Positions 25,913 through 34,772 of a stretch of DNA of 64,000 nucleotides are shown one piece after another; the stretch's first letter is position 1; the number at the start of each line of letters is the position of its first letter. The DNA is taken from positions 23,831 through 87,830 of the IMG/VR virus record IMGVR_UViG_3300028840_004242; one strand, written 5' to 3'. Under the pieces are notes generated by a model, which made no database searches, was not told where the DNA came from, and saw only the letters and a program-made list of their open reading frames with translations. Position numbers and translations under genes: made by a program. This DNA is from a virus.

Positions 25913-28558
25913 TCAATAATTTAAATCATATATCTTTCCTGACTCTACACCTACGAAGTCACCATTCTTATTCATCGTCACTTCCTCTTTCGTGTACCAA
26001 TTAGCATTGATAGGTGTAAATTCAAATTCCATTATAAGTGGTACAATAATCCAATCAAATTCATCTCGTATGTCTTTCTCTGCTACTTGGCGTATAGTTT
26101 CAACCACCATCTCTTGTTCAGGAGGATAAGTATCAAACATCATACTGTCATGTACTTGACTGAGCAACTCGCTGTCCCAGTTTTCATCCCTTGCTATGTC
26201 ATCACACCTGTTACATGACCACAGTAGGCAGTGAAAAGCGGTTGCCTGTATAGGTGTGTTGATAACTTCATTCATGGATAAGTAGCCACTCCTTCTATGT
26301 CCAAAATAAGTAGTTACATATCCCTTTTTTACATAATCACGAATCACCTTTTCTTGCCATTGTTTAGTTTTCTTAAAACGGTTCCAGTAACGGCGTTCGT
26401 AGTTCTTACAGTGAGTCTCAAAGCGATCATAAGAGGCTATGTCTTTAGATCTTAACCACTCTTTCATTAGCTCACCTTCAACTGTTTTCAGTCCTCCTTC
26501 TACAACTGAACTCCAGAGGTGCTTTGCACAATTACCATAGTAGGAGCCATATAACTGTGGAAATACCCATTGATTCTTACTGTAAAATCTTACTGCACCC
26601 GTAACCTGCTTACTGTCCAACTTAAATACCTCTGCCGCACAATCACGGTGCATGTCAGCACCTGGGGTGACGATATAGTTTATCCATTCAGGGTCCTCTG
26701 TATAGCATCCAGCGATTCTGACTTCTTGGCTTCCATAGTCAGACTCAATAAATCTAAAGTCATCTGAAGGGATGATTCCAGTTCTACAAGTACGTTTTGC
26801 ATCCTCTTCACGGACCGGAATATTATGCAGATTAGGATTGTTTGAGCTACTACGGTAAGTGCGAGCGATATGAAGATTAAAGAAGCTGTGGACTCGTCCA
26901 TTGTATTCCTCCCTTAGAAATTGTGCTAAGTAGGTATCTTTGATCTTTTTAGATCGCCTGTGCTGTAATATTCTCTGAGTGAAATCAGTATTTATCTCGT
27001 CTAATACCTCAACGTCTACACTCTCCTGCTGACCTGTTTTAGTTTTCTTAACAGGAGGATATTTTAAGATATTGAACAGTAAGTGGCGAACGTCAGAGCC
27101 TGAGCTATGGTTGAAGGGCTTACCTGTCTTAGATCTGAACTTTTTTGCTTCAGGAGAATTTAGTATCATTCTATCCAGCCTCTTCATCTTATTCTCAAGC
27201 CTGACATCCTCCTTTTTGTAGTAATTTATATCAACAGGAACCCCACGCCGTTGCATATTATTGAAGGTGTAGATAGAGCGTTGGTAGAAGCTGCGGGCTC
27301 TTTCAAGCTCTAAATTTTGCTCTAAATATTGTTTCTGTAGGAAATACAGTTTGCGAGTGAAGATACAATCCATCCCACAGTAAAGCATCAGCTTTTCAAG
27401 TGGTGCATTATCAATATCATTATACTCTACTGTGTTGTCCGTTTCTAGGTAAGGTCTAATCTCATCTTCATACCCCTCAACACCAAAATTGAGGAAGGTT
27501 TGAAATTTGAGCCCAGTAAAGTATTTCCTATCGTCTATTAAGTGAGCTGTGTTCATCGTACACCAGCTCAAGTTTCGAGGTCTAACTCCAGCTCTTATTG
27601 TGCTCCAGAGGTCCTCATATGCTACATTGTGGGCTATTTTCTTTACGGGTTCCCATGTTAGAACTCTTCTCCATAACCTTAGCACTTTATTTTGCTCATT
27701 TTCTTTCCAATAGTTAGGCTTCTCTAAGGGAAACACATAAGCATCTTCATCAAAAGAGAGACCTACACAGTGAATCCTGTGCTCAGGTTTAAATGGTTTA
27801 CGACCTGTAGTTTCGTAGTCGAAGGACATGATAGCATTATTCATATCCAGTATTTTATGGACTAATTCCTCAACCTCTTTTATTTTGTAAAGCAAATGAA
27901 CATTCTTTTCATAATTTTTATATAGAGGTAGTGGAGTTTTCCATTTAAGGGCTTCCTTTAGATCTCTTTCAAAGGTAGCTTGTATGTTGGGATCCTTTTG
28001 TCCTCTCATAGCCCAACTGGGGTGAAACATAGGATGTACCCAGAGCATGTGTTTCATATCAGGCACATGCAACCCTCTCCACCTTGTTATTGCTCGCTTG
28101 TCAAACCTATCTCCATATAAGCTGTCTATCGCATAGCCTCCCATTGTCCAGAGGTGGTCAAATTTATATTCTTCCAGTGCTTTGAGAACATAAGGACGGC
28201 AGCAGTTTATCTCTTTCATGGAGGGCTTTGCGTTCTTGGGCTTGCGGCAGTTGATAGCGTTAAGCATGTAGCAATCGCGATGTAGACTGATTCCTAAAGA
28301 TGATAATTTATTGGCTAAGAAAGTGCCAGCCTCCCCCACCAGCTGTGTTCCTTTTATGTCTTCCGTTTCCCCAGGCTCTTCACATAGTATGAAGATTCCT
28401 TTTTCACCCTTTCCACCTACAGGCATTTTAGGTGTCTTAGGCCAAGTATGTAGCCCACATGCCTTGCAATCAGGCTCTCCTGGTGTGTTATATTTTATAT
28501 CAAGAGCTGACTTTCGTGGTGCCTTCTTTTCGAATGTAAAGAAACCTTTATTTGCCAT
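25913..28558 (-). CDS. Family A DNA polymerase with N-terminal UDG-like domain
   Basis: 881 residues. Residues 28-205 resemble family 4 uracil-DNA glycosylases: Cys31/Cys34 and Cys104/Cys119-120 could hold the Fe-S cluster, CEEPGETEDIKGTQLVGEAG is motif A and HPMFHPSW motif B. Residues about 243-410 are the 3'-5' exonuclease (DYE at 247-249, HNVAYEDLW, YCGMD). Residues 420-881 are the polymerase: motif A IESDYGSQE (Asp607), motif B RFYSKNQWVFPQLYG (Arg657, Lys661), motif C QVHDSM (Asp804). No 5' nuclease domain, matching the separate FEN gene. The UDG-PolA layout is known from SPO1-like phages. Confidence 0.93.
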   Translation of the reverse strand: MANKGFFTFEKKAPRKSALDIKYNTPGEPDCKACGLHTWPKTPKMPVGGKGEKGIFILCEEPGETEDIKGTQLVGEAGTFLANKLSSLGISLHRDCYMLNAINCRKPKNAKPSMKEINCCRPYVLKALEEYKFDHLWTMGGYAIDSLYGDRFDKRAITRWRGLHVPDMKHMLWVHPMFHPSWAMRGQKDPNIQATFERDLKEALKWKTPLPLYKNYEKNVHLLYKIKEVEELVHKILDMNNAIMSFDYETTGRKPFKPEHRIHCVGLSFDEDAYVFPLEKPNYWKENEQNKVLRLWRRVLTWEPVKKIAHNVAYEDLWSTIRAGVRPRNLSWCTMNTAHLIDDRKYFTGLKFQTFLNFGVEGYEDEIRPYLETDNTVEYNDIDNAPLEKLMLYCGMDCIFTRKLYFLQKQYLEQNLELERARSFYQRSIYTFNNMQRRGVPVDINYYKKEDVRLENKMKRLDRMILNSPEAKKFRSKTGKPFNHSSGSDVRHLLFNILKYPPVKKTKTGQQESVDVEVLDEINTDFTQRILQHRRSKKIKDTYLAQFLREEYNGRVHSFFNLHIARTYRSSSNNPNLHNIPVREEDAKRTCRTGIIPSDDFRFIESDYGSQEVRIAGCYTEDPEWINYIVTPGADMHRDCAAEVFKLDSKQVTGAVRFYSKNQWVFPQLYGSYYGNCAKHLWSSVVEGGLKTVEGELMKEWLRSKDIASYDRFETHCKNYERRYWNRFKKTKQWQEKVIRDYVKKGYVTTYFGHRRSGYLSMNEVINTPIQATAFHCLLWSCNRCDDIARDENWDSELLSQVHDSMMFDTYPPEQEMVVETIRQVAEKDIRDEFDWIIVPLIMEFEFTPINANWYTKEEVTMNKNGDFVGVESGKIYDLNY

Positions 28559-28739
28559 TGCTGAAGTCGTTCACTCCTTTGTAGTTAATTTCCTCTATCC
28601 GTTTGTAGTGTTTCAGCGTGATGAGGCACTTCTTGAGGTAGAAGAAGGTTACAAGTCTGTTTTTGATTCCAGATGCTTCCAGCCCTTCTTCCCGTGTGCG
28701 TTGTAGCCCTGCTGGTACTCCTGCAAAGTAGATTTTCAT
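28548..28739 (-). CDS. Small MK-[IL]-Y-x-AG family protein, paralogue 2
   Basis: 63 residues opening MKIYFAGVPAGLQRTREEGL and then KNRLVTFFYLKK. Aligns with the genes at 25,566, 29,896 and 30,274. ATGA overlap with the upstream membrane protein; its end overlaps the polymerase start. Function unknown. Confidence 0.65.
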   Translation of the reverse strand: MKIYFAGVPAGLQRTREEGLEASGIKNRLVTFFYLKKCLITLKHYKRIEEINYKGVNDFSNGK

Positions 28740-28927
28740 TTGCTTATCTTATAGATGATTCCAAGTACAAAGGATAATATTGACCAAAGCAGCACTTTAA
28801 TTTCTCCAATGTCAGATAGAGGTTGGGTAGAAATCCAATCGTATCTAAAGTTATGTATTTCATTCCAACTCACTATACCTATTAAAAATAGGAAAAACCA
28901 TCCAAGTAGGTAGAAAAGAACTTGCAT
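28736..28927 (-). CDS. Small two-helix membrane protein
   Basis: 63 residues: LFYLLGWFFLFLIGIVSW and LLWSILSFVLGIIYKI are two transmembrane helices with a 20-residue loop. Directly after the sliding clamp gene. Function unknown. Confidence 0.6.
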   Translation of the reverse strand: MQVLFYLLGWFFLFLIGIVSWNEIHNFRYDWISTQPLSDIGEIKVLLWSILSFVLGIIYKISK

Positions 28928-28928
28928 C

Positions 28929-29945
28929 TTATTGTTCCGGTAAGCTAATTATATGTTGAAATCGTTCGCTCTTAAAGTAAGCTAGGTCATCTGTGGCAAC
29001 CATTGTGGTTGCTTTCTCAAGTACTTGGCTGAGGAAGAAAGGGTTGATGAAGAAATGGAACTCCTTATCACTTTCGAAGTCAACGAAGTCCTCAATCTCC
29101 CCTACGCTCTTCTCTGCCTTGCACTTTATCTTGTCCTTCTCTATAATCACTTCAACCCGTTTGTCTAAATCAATCTTACCTTCCGCCATAAACACTACAG
29201 ATTCTATTAAGGGCTTTAGCTCTGTAGGTAGTGTGAGTTCTGTGCCCTGAACGTCAAAGTATTCTAAAACGTCAGGGTATTTATCTTCCATCACCCTTGC
29301 TGAAAACGTAACATCTTTGCCAGTCTTAAAATGCACCCAATTCTTCTTCAGACAAACTTTAGTGATGTCAAAATTGATCAAGTCAGCTACCGACCTAGCT
29401 GGTATCAGCGTAGAGAATCCTGTGCCTGAGGGAAGTGTATAAAGGGAGATACGTGCTTCATCAGAGCTTGCAAGGTAAGTGTCGTTTACATATACACAGG
29501 TGCCTGCTCCCTTTGTCATGTCCTTACTGGCGCTAAACATGCAGAGGAACATTCCTTTTACGAACTCCCTTGGTAGCCTCTGCCATTCTTCTATTTTATC
29601 CAATTCCAGCATTTCGATCATCTTCTCTGCATCCCTCTCCACTTCTGTGCTCAACTTCGCCTCCCTGCTGCTCGTTTTAACGAGCATTTTATCATCTTCC
29701 ATTTCAAGTTTAACAGCTTGGTTCCCACGGGTGCCAGTTAGGGTTTTATACAGATCATCAGCTATGACGCTACATTGGAAGTCAGTTTGGAGAGGATGGC
29801 TTACACAGATTTCATCATTATATGTCATCACTGCGTTGCCACTGAAAATGAAATGAGTAAACTGTTCTATGATTCCCTTGCTTGCCAGTCCAGGTTTAAC
29901 TGCTTGGAGTATCTCCAGCAGGTCGTTCTTTTCCATTAGTTCCAT
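28929..29945 (-). CDS. DNA polymerase sliding clamp (DnaN-like)
   Basis: 338 residues after AAAGGGGGAAG. Strand-rich throughout with three repeats of a clamp-type domain; SSDEARISLYTLP resembles the DnaN 'TDGHRL' loop, FSTLIPARSVADLI the central domain, and ARVMEDKYPDVLEYF the 'G.YPD' signature. A homodimeric ring that tethers the polymerase is expected, loaded by the clamp loader at 23,689. Sequence is divergent, so the call rests on these motifs plus position beside the polymerase. Confidence 0.75.
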   Translation of the reverse strand: MELMEKNDLLEILQAVKPGLASKGIIEQFTHFIFSGNAVMTYNDEICVSHPLQTDFQCSVIADDLYKTLTGTRGNQAVKLEMEDDKMLVKTSSREAKLSTEVERDAEKMIEMLELDKIEEWQRLPREFVKGMFLCMFSASKDMTKGAGTCVYVNDTYLASSDEARISLYTLPSGTGFSTLIPARSVADLINFDITKVCLKKNWVHFKTGKDVTFSARVMEDKYPDVLEYFDVQGTELTLPTELKPLIESVVFMAEGKIDLDKRVEVIIEKDKIKCKAEKSVGEIEDFVDFESDKEFHFFINPFFLSQVLEKATTMVATDDLAYFKSERFQHIISLPEQ

Positions 29946-30123
29946 TTAGCTTCCCCCTTTCATAAGGTATTCCTGTTGCTAACTCCCAGCTCTTTCTGCG
30001 AAATTGAAAGCCTCCATGTTCTAAATCATAGTAACTAAAAAGGACTCTCTGGGTAGCACCATGCAAGGCCCGTACATGATGCTCCCAGAGGTCACTTCCC
30101 ACTGCCGCGAAGTATATTTTCAA
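29896..30123 (-). CDS. Small MK-[IL]-Y-x-AG family protein, paralogue 3
   Basis: 75 residues from TTG 30123 (TTGA overlap with the upstream stop), opening MKIYFAAVGSDLWEHHVRAL and then QRVLFSYYDLEHGG. Same plan as the genes at 25,566, 28,548 and 30,274. The tail overlaps the clamp gene by 50 bases. Function unknown. Confidence 0.6.
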   Translation of the reverse strand: MKIYFAAVGSDLWEHHVRALHGATQRVLFSYYDLEHGGFQFRRKSWELATGIPYERGKLNGTNGKERPAGDTPSS

Positions 30124-30335
30124 GGTAGGATTATTCCTCCTTTACTTCTGCGTTCAGGTAATAACTTTTTTACGCCGCCTTCTGTGCGTAGAGCAATTAA
30201 TATGGACTCCACGGTGGGTAGAAATTTGTTATCTGACTTTCGGAAGTGTCGGACACCCTGCTTAAGGGCATTCTCAATCGTCATTATCAGCTTTCGGGCG
30301 TCCTGCTCTGGATTCCTCACTAACTTTGATGACAT
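30120..30335 (-). CDS. Hypothetical protein
   Basis: 71 residues from ATG 30335, chosen for the AAAAGGAGCAAAGA site just upstream; ATG 30392 lies further upstream with no such site. Helical and basic (NPEQDARKLIMTIENALKQG). Sits between two members of the MK-Y-AG family and overlaps one of them by 62 bases. Family unknown. Confidence 0.55.
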   Translation of the reverse strand: MSSKLVRNPEQDARKLIMTIENALKQGVRHFRKSDNKFLPTVESILIALRTEGGVKKLLPERRSKGGIILP

Positions 30336-30474
30336 TCTTTGCTCCTTTTCTATGGTAAAAGCTGGCAAGTCTGTTGTAGGAACTATAGCCATTCTTCAGT
30401 ACATACTCTTTCATAGCTCGTTCCTTCTGTATGTCATTCATTACAGGGAAATTGCCAGCCATATATAGTATCAT
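30274..30474 (-). CDS. Small MK-[IL]-Y-x-AG family protein, paralogue 4
   Basis: 66 residues opening MILYMAGNFPVMNDIQKERA and then RLASFYHRKGAKN. The fourth family member, the closest to the DpdA-like gene, with ATGA overlap upstream. The first Lys of the motif is Ile here. Function unknown. Confidence 0.55.
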   Translation of the reverse strand: MILYMAGNFPVMNDIQKERAMKEYVLKNGYSSYNRLASFYHRKGAKNVIKVSEESRAGRPKADNDD

Positions 30475-30665
30475 TTAGATTGATCCACTAAGACAGTTAT
30501 TCTTCCTTTTATTGTTAAAAAGGATAGTTTCAGTAATCTCCATCCTACTCTCCTTGCTTCTTTCCTAGAGATATTTAGAATTACCATTTGTTTAGGTAGG
30601 GTAGTAGTGGTTACTGGAATTTTACTCGTAGAAGAATCAGTTTTATTATTTGATGTATTAGTCAA
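30471..30665 (-). CDS. Small hypothetical protein, start uncertain
   Basis: 64 residues from TTG 30665, which overlaps the dpdA-like stop (TTGA); AAGGA is eleven bases upstream. Thr/Ser-rich N-terminus, basic C-terminal half (SRKEARRVGWRLLKLS). Unknown family. Confidence 0.45.
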   Translation of the reverse strand: MTNTSNNKTDSSTSKIPVTTTTLPKQMVILNISRKEARRVGWRLLKLSFLTIKGRITVLVDQSK

Positions 30666-31849
30666 AATAAGTTGAATCCTTTCGGCATTTTGTGGCGCTT
30701 GAAAGCCCAAGGCCAGTCAGGTTGACTCTTTTCTAAATCTAGATAGTAAAGTATGTTCAATTCATCTCTTACTCTGTAGTCAGTAGCAAGGCCCTTTTCA
30801 ATTTCGATTTCAACTTCCCGTTCTTTATCTCCTTTTCTTCCACTAACGAATCTCTCATTATCCTGGAGGTCGTAGCCATTGCCGACAAGTTTATACTTAC
30901 AACTTCCAAGTCGGAAACCTTTTTCGTGGTAGTAATTAAGGATGAAATTTCGTTCAGCAGGTGAGTAATTTGAGATATGTTTTCCCTGCATCTCTTTAAA
31001 CGGACTTCTATCTGAAACTGCAACGCTGTGGGGCGAGACGTTGTAGACACGTTTACCTCCTTTTGTTCTTGGAGTCAATACTATACCATACTTACCATAT
31101 TTTACCCAGCTGGCACTATCCACACTGTACCAGGGATAGCGACTAACAAGTTCAGGTGCTGTCACCGCGAAGCCATGTACTTTAACCCGCGGGATGCCAT
31201 TGTCGTAGGTCAACAGGTAATCCCAAATGTCATCCAACGGAGGTATAATAACTGAAGTAGGGTTAGGAACCAATCCACCTATTGCTATGTACTCATAGCC
31301 TTTAGCTAGATACATCTCAAGCCATTTGATCTCGCATCCAAAATGCCAAACAGGTATAGGCTTTAGGCCTTTGCTCTCCATATACTGCTGATTCTCCCAG
31401 GTAGCTTCTGCATTATTAATCACATCAAGTACGGCATAGACTTCTAGGTTAGGAAGGTACTCCTTAATAAACATGGTATACTTGCGACGATAGATTTTGT
31501 ATTCGTTCATCTCAAGGAAGCTGAAGTCATCATGCTTCCTGTCCTTTAGGTAACTTCCCATGTAAGTGTGAGCACCTCCTTCTTTGTTTCTCACAAGGGA
31601 GTTATAAAGGCTAGGAGCCCCAGAGTCCATAAATATCTTTACATCGTCATATTTCACCATATACTTTATCCTTTCCCATAAATCCCTTACAGTTCTATCC
31701 CGTACCTGAAGTAGCTTAATTGCGGTGTGAGGTCTCATTCCTATTCTAGGAGTAGCAGGAGGTTTGCTTATAGCATTTCCCAGCTCTTCTCTTAGATTGA
31801 GTATATCGTAAGTGCCTTCAATGCTGAAATGATTATTATAGAGTTTCAT
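30662..31849 (-). CDS. dpdA: DpdA-like 7-deazaguanine DNA transglycosylase (TGT fold)
   Basis: 395 residues. FMDSGAPSLYN (about 76-86) matches the DSGAFS nucleophile/base-binding loop of queuine tRNA-ribosyltransferases, YIAIGGLV the GGLA substrate pocket, and VKVHGFAVTAPELVSRYPWY with VDSASW the typical DpdA barrel signature. DpdA swaps guanine in DNA for a 7-deazaguanine base. folE, queD and queE in the same block support this. It starts with ATGA overlap and the adjacent small paralogues may be partners. Confidence 0.8.
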   Translation of the reverse strand: MKLYNNHFSIEGTYDILNLREELGNAISKPPATPRIGMRPHTAIKLLQVRDRTVRDLWERIKYMVKYDDVKIFMDSGAPSLYNSLVRNKEGGAHTYMGSYLKDRKHDDFSFLEMNEYKIYRRKYTMFIKEYLPNLEVYAVLDVINNAEATWENQQYMESKGLKPIPVWHFGCEIKWLEMYLAKGYEYIAIGGLVPNPTSVIIPPLDDIWDYLLTYDNGIPRVKVHGFAVTAPELVSRYPWYSVDSASWVKYGKYGIVLTPRTKGGKRVYNVSPHSVAVSDRSPFKEMQGKHISNYSPAERNFILNYYHEKGFRLGSCKYKLVGNGYDLQDNERFVSGRKGDKEREVEIEIEKGLATDYRVRDELNILYYLDLEKSQPDWPWAFKRHKMPKGFNLF

Positions 31850-32112
31850 TCCATGTATGTTCTTTCCGTTGTGTCTTCCTCTTTTTCACGTTCAGGACAG
31901 GGAACCTCTTCTCCAGTTTCAGAATCAATACACTTATAAATAAACACTCTCTTCCTCTTATTATGAGGCCTAATAGGTCTCGTTGTGTGGATTCCTTCGC
32001 TCTCAATTCTTTTGTTATCAATATATATTTGGCGAGTACTTTTGGGCAAGTCACCTGCCTGACTTATCATCACTGTTGCTAACAGTATAACAGCTATCCT
32101 TAGTACCTTCAC
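31846..32112 (-). CDS. Small secreted protein
   Basis: 88 residues from GTG 32112. Residues 1-19 are a signal peptide (VLRIAVILLATVMISQAG), the remainder basic then acidic with two Cys (YKCIDSE, VPCPERE) that could form a disulfide outside the cytoplasm. Located between the glycosyltransferase and dpdA genes. Function unknown. Confidence 0.55.
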   Translation of the reverse strand: MKVLRIAVILLATVMISQAGDLPKSTRQIYIDNKRIESEGIHTTRPIRPHNKRKRVFIYKCIDSETGEEVPCPEREKEEDTTERTYME

Positions 32113-33152
32113 AATTCCTCCAATATAGTTAGCATTTTCTCTATGGCAAACTTTCCTTTCATTATAAACTTTTGTGCCAGTATTTGAGCCATCACTTGCA
32201 TGGCTTCAAAGTATTGTTCATCTGTTACCATCTTTACAATCATACCTACGCATTGACCAAAATTGTGAAAGCGAAACTCTGCAGGGTACAGCTCTTGGTA
32301 GCTTAGTCTGTTTGGTACCAGAGGAATACACCCACACATCACAGCCTCTTGCATAGCTATACCCCAAGTTTCCTGCTCTGCAAAGCTCACTGCTATGCTT
32401 CCATTATTCAGCATATTGTAGTATTCTTGTTTACTCTTTATCATATCCTTAGTCTTGAAAAAGTTCCATTTGCTGAAGTCAACATCAGACTCACGACATG
32501 CTTTCTCTAGTTCATCAAACATGTGAGGATTCTTTTCTATGTCCAGTCGGTGTGGAAATAATATGTCCTGTCTAGGACGAGGGTTAGGATTAGCAAACTC
32601 AGGATAGATAGGCAGACCTGTGATGTGTATTTTATTATCTATATCATGTGGTTTACTGGGTGTCCATCCTCTTTGTTCTAATATTAGATTTTTATGAAAT
32701 TGAGTAGCTACAAATATATGATCGATAAACTCCAACCATCCTCTTTCAATCCACTGTGCCCACCTCGTCATTCCTACTCTGTGGAGCATGTCGTGTTCGT
32801 CATAGCTACCAGCATGTAGTATGCCAGCTATTTTGAAATCAATTTTCAGTGCATCTCTCATATAGGCTAACATTTCAATACCAGGAAACCAGAGGTCGTG
32901 AAATAGGAATGTGTCGCCTGGCATTACTTTATTCATCCAGAATAGTTGACAGATAGTGGATAATTGGTTAGCTTTAAAATGATTGGTAGTTATGACATCA
33001 AGGAAGCTACCCTGCTCTATTTTGTTAGATAGTGGAGTGGGATATACAGTTTTGCTCTCGATTTTCAATCGTTTAAGCTCTTCAGGGAACCATTTGTTCC
33101 ACTGTTTACTGTACCTCTCCTCAAGACTTTCGATTGGAATGTTGTAAATCAT
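32109..33152 (-). CDS. GT4-like glycosyltransferase in the modification block
   Basis: 347 residues. The C-terminal half has the GT-B signature SFAEQETWGIAMQEAVMCGC, with the E-x7-E spacing of retaining GT4 enzymes, and LFPHRLDIEKNPHMFDEL as the donor-site loop. It abuts the radical SAM gene and lies two genes from dpdA, so it may glycosylate a modified base or another phage product (inference). No link to the fibre block beyond fold. Confidence 0.7.
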   Translation of the reverse strand: MIYNIPIESLEERYSKQWNKWFPEELKRLKIESKTVYPTPLSNKIEQGSFLDVITTNHFKANQLSTICQLFWMNKVMPGDTFLFHDLWFPGIEMLAYMRDALKIDFKIAGILHAGSYDEHDMLHRVGMTRWAQWIERGWLEFIDHIFVATQFHKNLILEQRGWTPSKPHDIDNKIHITGLPIYPEFANPNPRPRQDILFPHRLDIEKNPHMFDELEKACRESDVDFSKWNFFKTKDMIKSKQEYYNMLNNGSIAVSFAEQETWGIAMQEAVMCGCIPLVPNRLSYQELYPAEFRFHNFGQCVGMIVKMVTDEQYFEAMQVMAQILAQKFIMKGKFAIEKMLTILEEL

Positions 33153-34429
33153 ATTATCCCCAGTCTGGCAAGTATAGCATAAAAGGTTGCAGAGTCTGCT
33201 ATACTGATGCCTTCTTTAAGATTGCGTAGAATATTTTCCCATACTGTACCTGAATTAGGTATGCCTATATCAGGAAGTCTGTAAAGATTGATGTAATAAT
33301 CTAAATCTTCGTGGTCTTGTCTGTGTTTTATGAGTTGAGATAGGAAACTGTTAGGCAGGTAACTGGGAAGCAAACGCATCGGTCTACTTGAAATGAACTT
33401 ACCTCTCTTCTTGAGTTGTGAGTAATCTTTAGTTCCATGATAGGGCTGAAAGAATTGTCCTAATCCCCCTTCAGTTCCATTAGTACGGACCCGTCCATAC
33501 AGCTCTTCAGGTTTAAAACCATGCTCTCTTAAAAACTTTCCAGTTTCGTTTAGAGTTTTCAGCGTTTCACCTGGGAAGAACGTCAGGGCTAACCAGAATA
33601 TATCAACTGAGCATTTCTCAGAAAGTTCCTTGCATTTATTGACAGGGGCTTTACCCATCTTCTTACCTAAGTCAGGGTCGGCCGTCTCCATGCCTATTTC
33701 AATCAACTTCATACCACTGTCTGTGAGCACCTCATTACCATGAAGGTCAATAAAACGGTTTACAGTGGTTACTTCACCTAGAGCGATAAAATTAAAACTT
33801 CCTAACCGTGCAGCATGATTCAGTATTTCAAATGCTCTTTGGTGATCGAAAAAGAAGTCCTCATCTGTAAAATGAATGTTATTGATATCTCTTTCTATAC
33901 AGTGATCGAGCATCATTTTGACATCTTCTATGGGAATTACTATTCTCTTCCTACCACAGTTAACCGTAGAGGGACAGAAAGCGCAGCCTCTTGGACAACC
34001 ATATGAGGTAAACAGTGGATATACCTGCCCCTCATACTTTGTAAGATGCATATCACAATCACTCAACAGCAGATGTTTTAGTGAGGCATAGCATTGAGGA
34101 TAATTGTACATTCCTGCCAATATCATTTCTTCTTTAGGATACCAGTGCTTTAATTTAAGGTGTTTAATTAAAGGTGTGTACCCAAAGAAAATAGGCTGTT
34201 TAGGAAGGAACTTATTGAGCATGAGGCAGAGATCTATCTGCGGATATGACCAAAGAGCTACCAAATAGTCCTCTGCCTTTGGTATTCTGTTAATTTGTGC
34301 CATAGTGAAGTCTTCCATTAGCCATGCGTTCTGTTTTAAGGCTATGCTGTTGTAGACAATATAGGGAAGATAACAGAAGCTGCCTCGGTTGACTTCTGGA
34401 CTTGTGGGATCAATAACTACTACTTTCAT
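33149..34429 (-). CDS. Radical SAM protein with B12-binding-like N-terminus
   Basis: 426 residues from ATG 34429 (KVVVIDPTSPEVNRG); upstream start codons would overlap the preceding gene. Residues 1-135 look like a reduced cobalamin-binding Rossmann domain, then SYGCPRGCAFCPS supplies the CX3CX2C cluster ligands (Cys145, 149, 152). IHFTDEDFFFD and IEIGMETADP are typical of the B12-dependent radical SAM group. Such enzymes methylate or rearrange unreactive carbons. Its place between QueD-like and glycosyltransferase genes suggests nucleotide hypermodification (inference). Confidence 0.75.
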   Translation of the reverse strand: MKVVVIDPTSPEVNRGSFCYLPYIVYNSIALKQNAWLMEDFTMAQINRIPKAEDYLVALWSYPQIDLCLMLNKFLPKQPIFFGYTPLIKHLKLKHWYPKEEMILAGMYNYPQCYASLKHLLLSDCDMHLTKYEGQVYPLFTSYGCPRGCAFCPSTVNCGRKRIVIPIEDVKMMLDHCIERDINNIHFTDEDFFFDHQRAFEILNHAARLGSFNFIALGEVTTVNRFIDLHGNEVLTDSGMKLIEIGMETADPDLGKKMGKAPVNKCKELSEKCSVDIFWLALTFFPGETLKTLNETGKFLREHGFKPEELYGRVRTNGTEGGLGQFFQPYHGTKDYSQLKKRGKFISSRPMRLLPSYLPNSFLSQLIKHRQDHEDLDYYINLYRLPDIGIPNSGTVWENILRNLKEGISIADSATFYAILARLGII

Positions 34430-34433
34430 AGGT

Positions 34434-34772
34434 TTACCTTGGTTCGAATGTTCTGTAGTATTCTGCTCCATTTTCACCATCCTCAAATACACTCACATAG
34501 TCAGCCTTAAAGTGGTCTGCGAGCTGTTTACATATCATCTCGCAACTCCTATGCCCTAGGTCCATTGTCATATTTGCATTGATATATTCCTGTACTTCCC
34601 ATTTCATCATGAAGAATTCTATATCTCTATCGTCATGATGAACAATCCACTTCATCTCTACATGGAACATGTGACGATGGGGCTCTCTTAGGAAAGCTAC
34701 TTCATCCGGTGCGCTAGGCCAACAATGCAAGGCTTCAAATTGAGTTCTAATTACAACGAATGTTTTAGGCAT
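34434..34772 (-). CDS. QueD/PTPS-like T-fold protein (divergent)
   Basis: 112 residues from ATG 34772, overlapping the upstream stop (TAATG). QFEALHCWPSAP followed by REPHRHMFHVEM places His16, His32 and His34 like the zinc triad of QueD (FDAAH, then HGH), and a terminal SVFEDGE resembles the catalytic-Glu region. The usual Cys before HxH is missing, though Cys17 follows the first His. So it may be a second, altered carboxy-tetrahydropterin synthase or a binding protein of that fold. Call is tentative. Confidence 0.5.
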   Translation of the reverse strand: MPKTFVVIRTQFEALHCWPSAPDEVAFLREPHRHMFHVEMKWIVHHDDRDIEFFMMKWEVQEYINANMTMDLGHRSCEMICKQLADHFKADYVSVFEDGENGAEYYRTFEPR

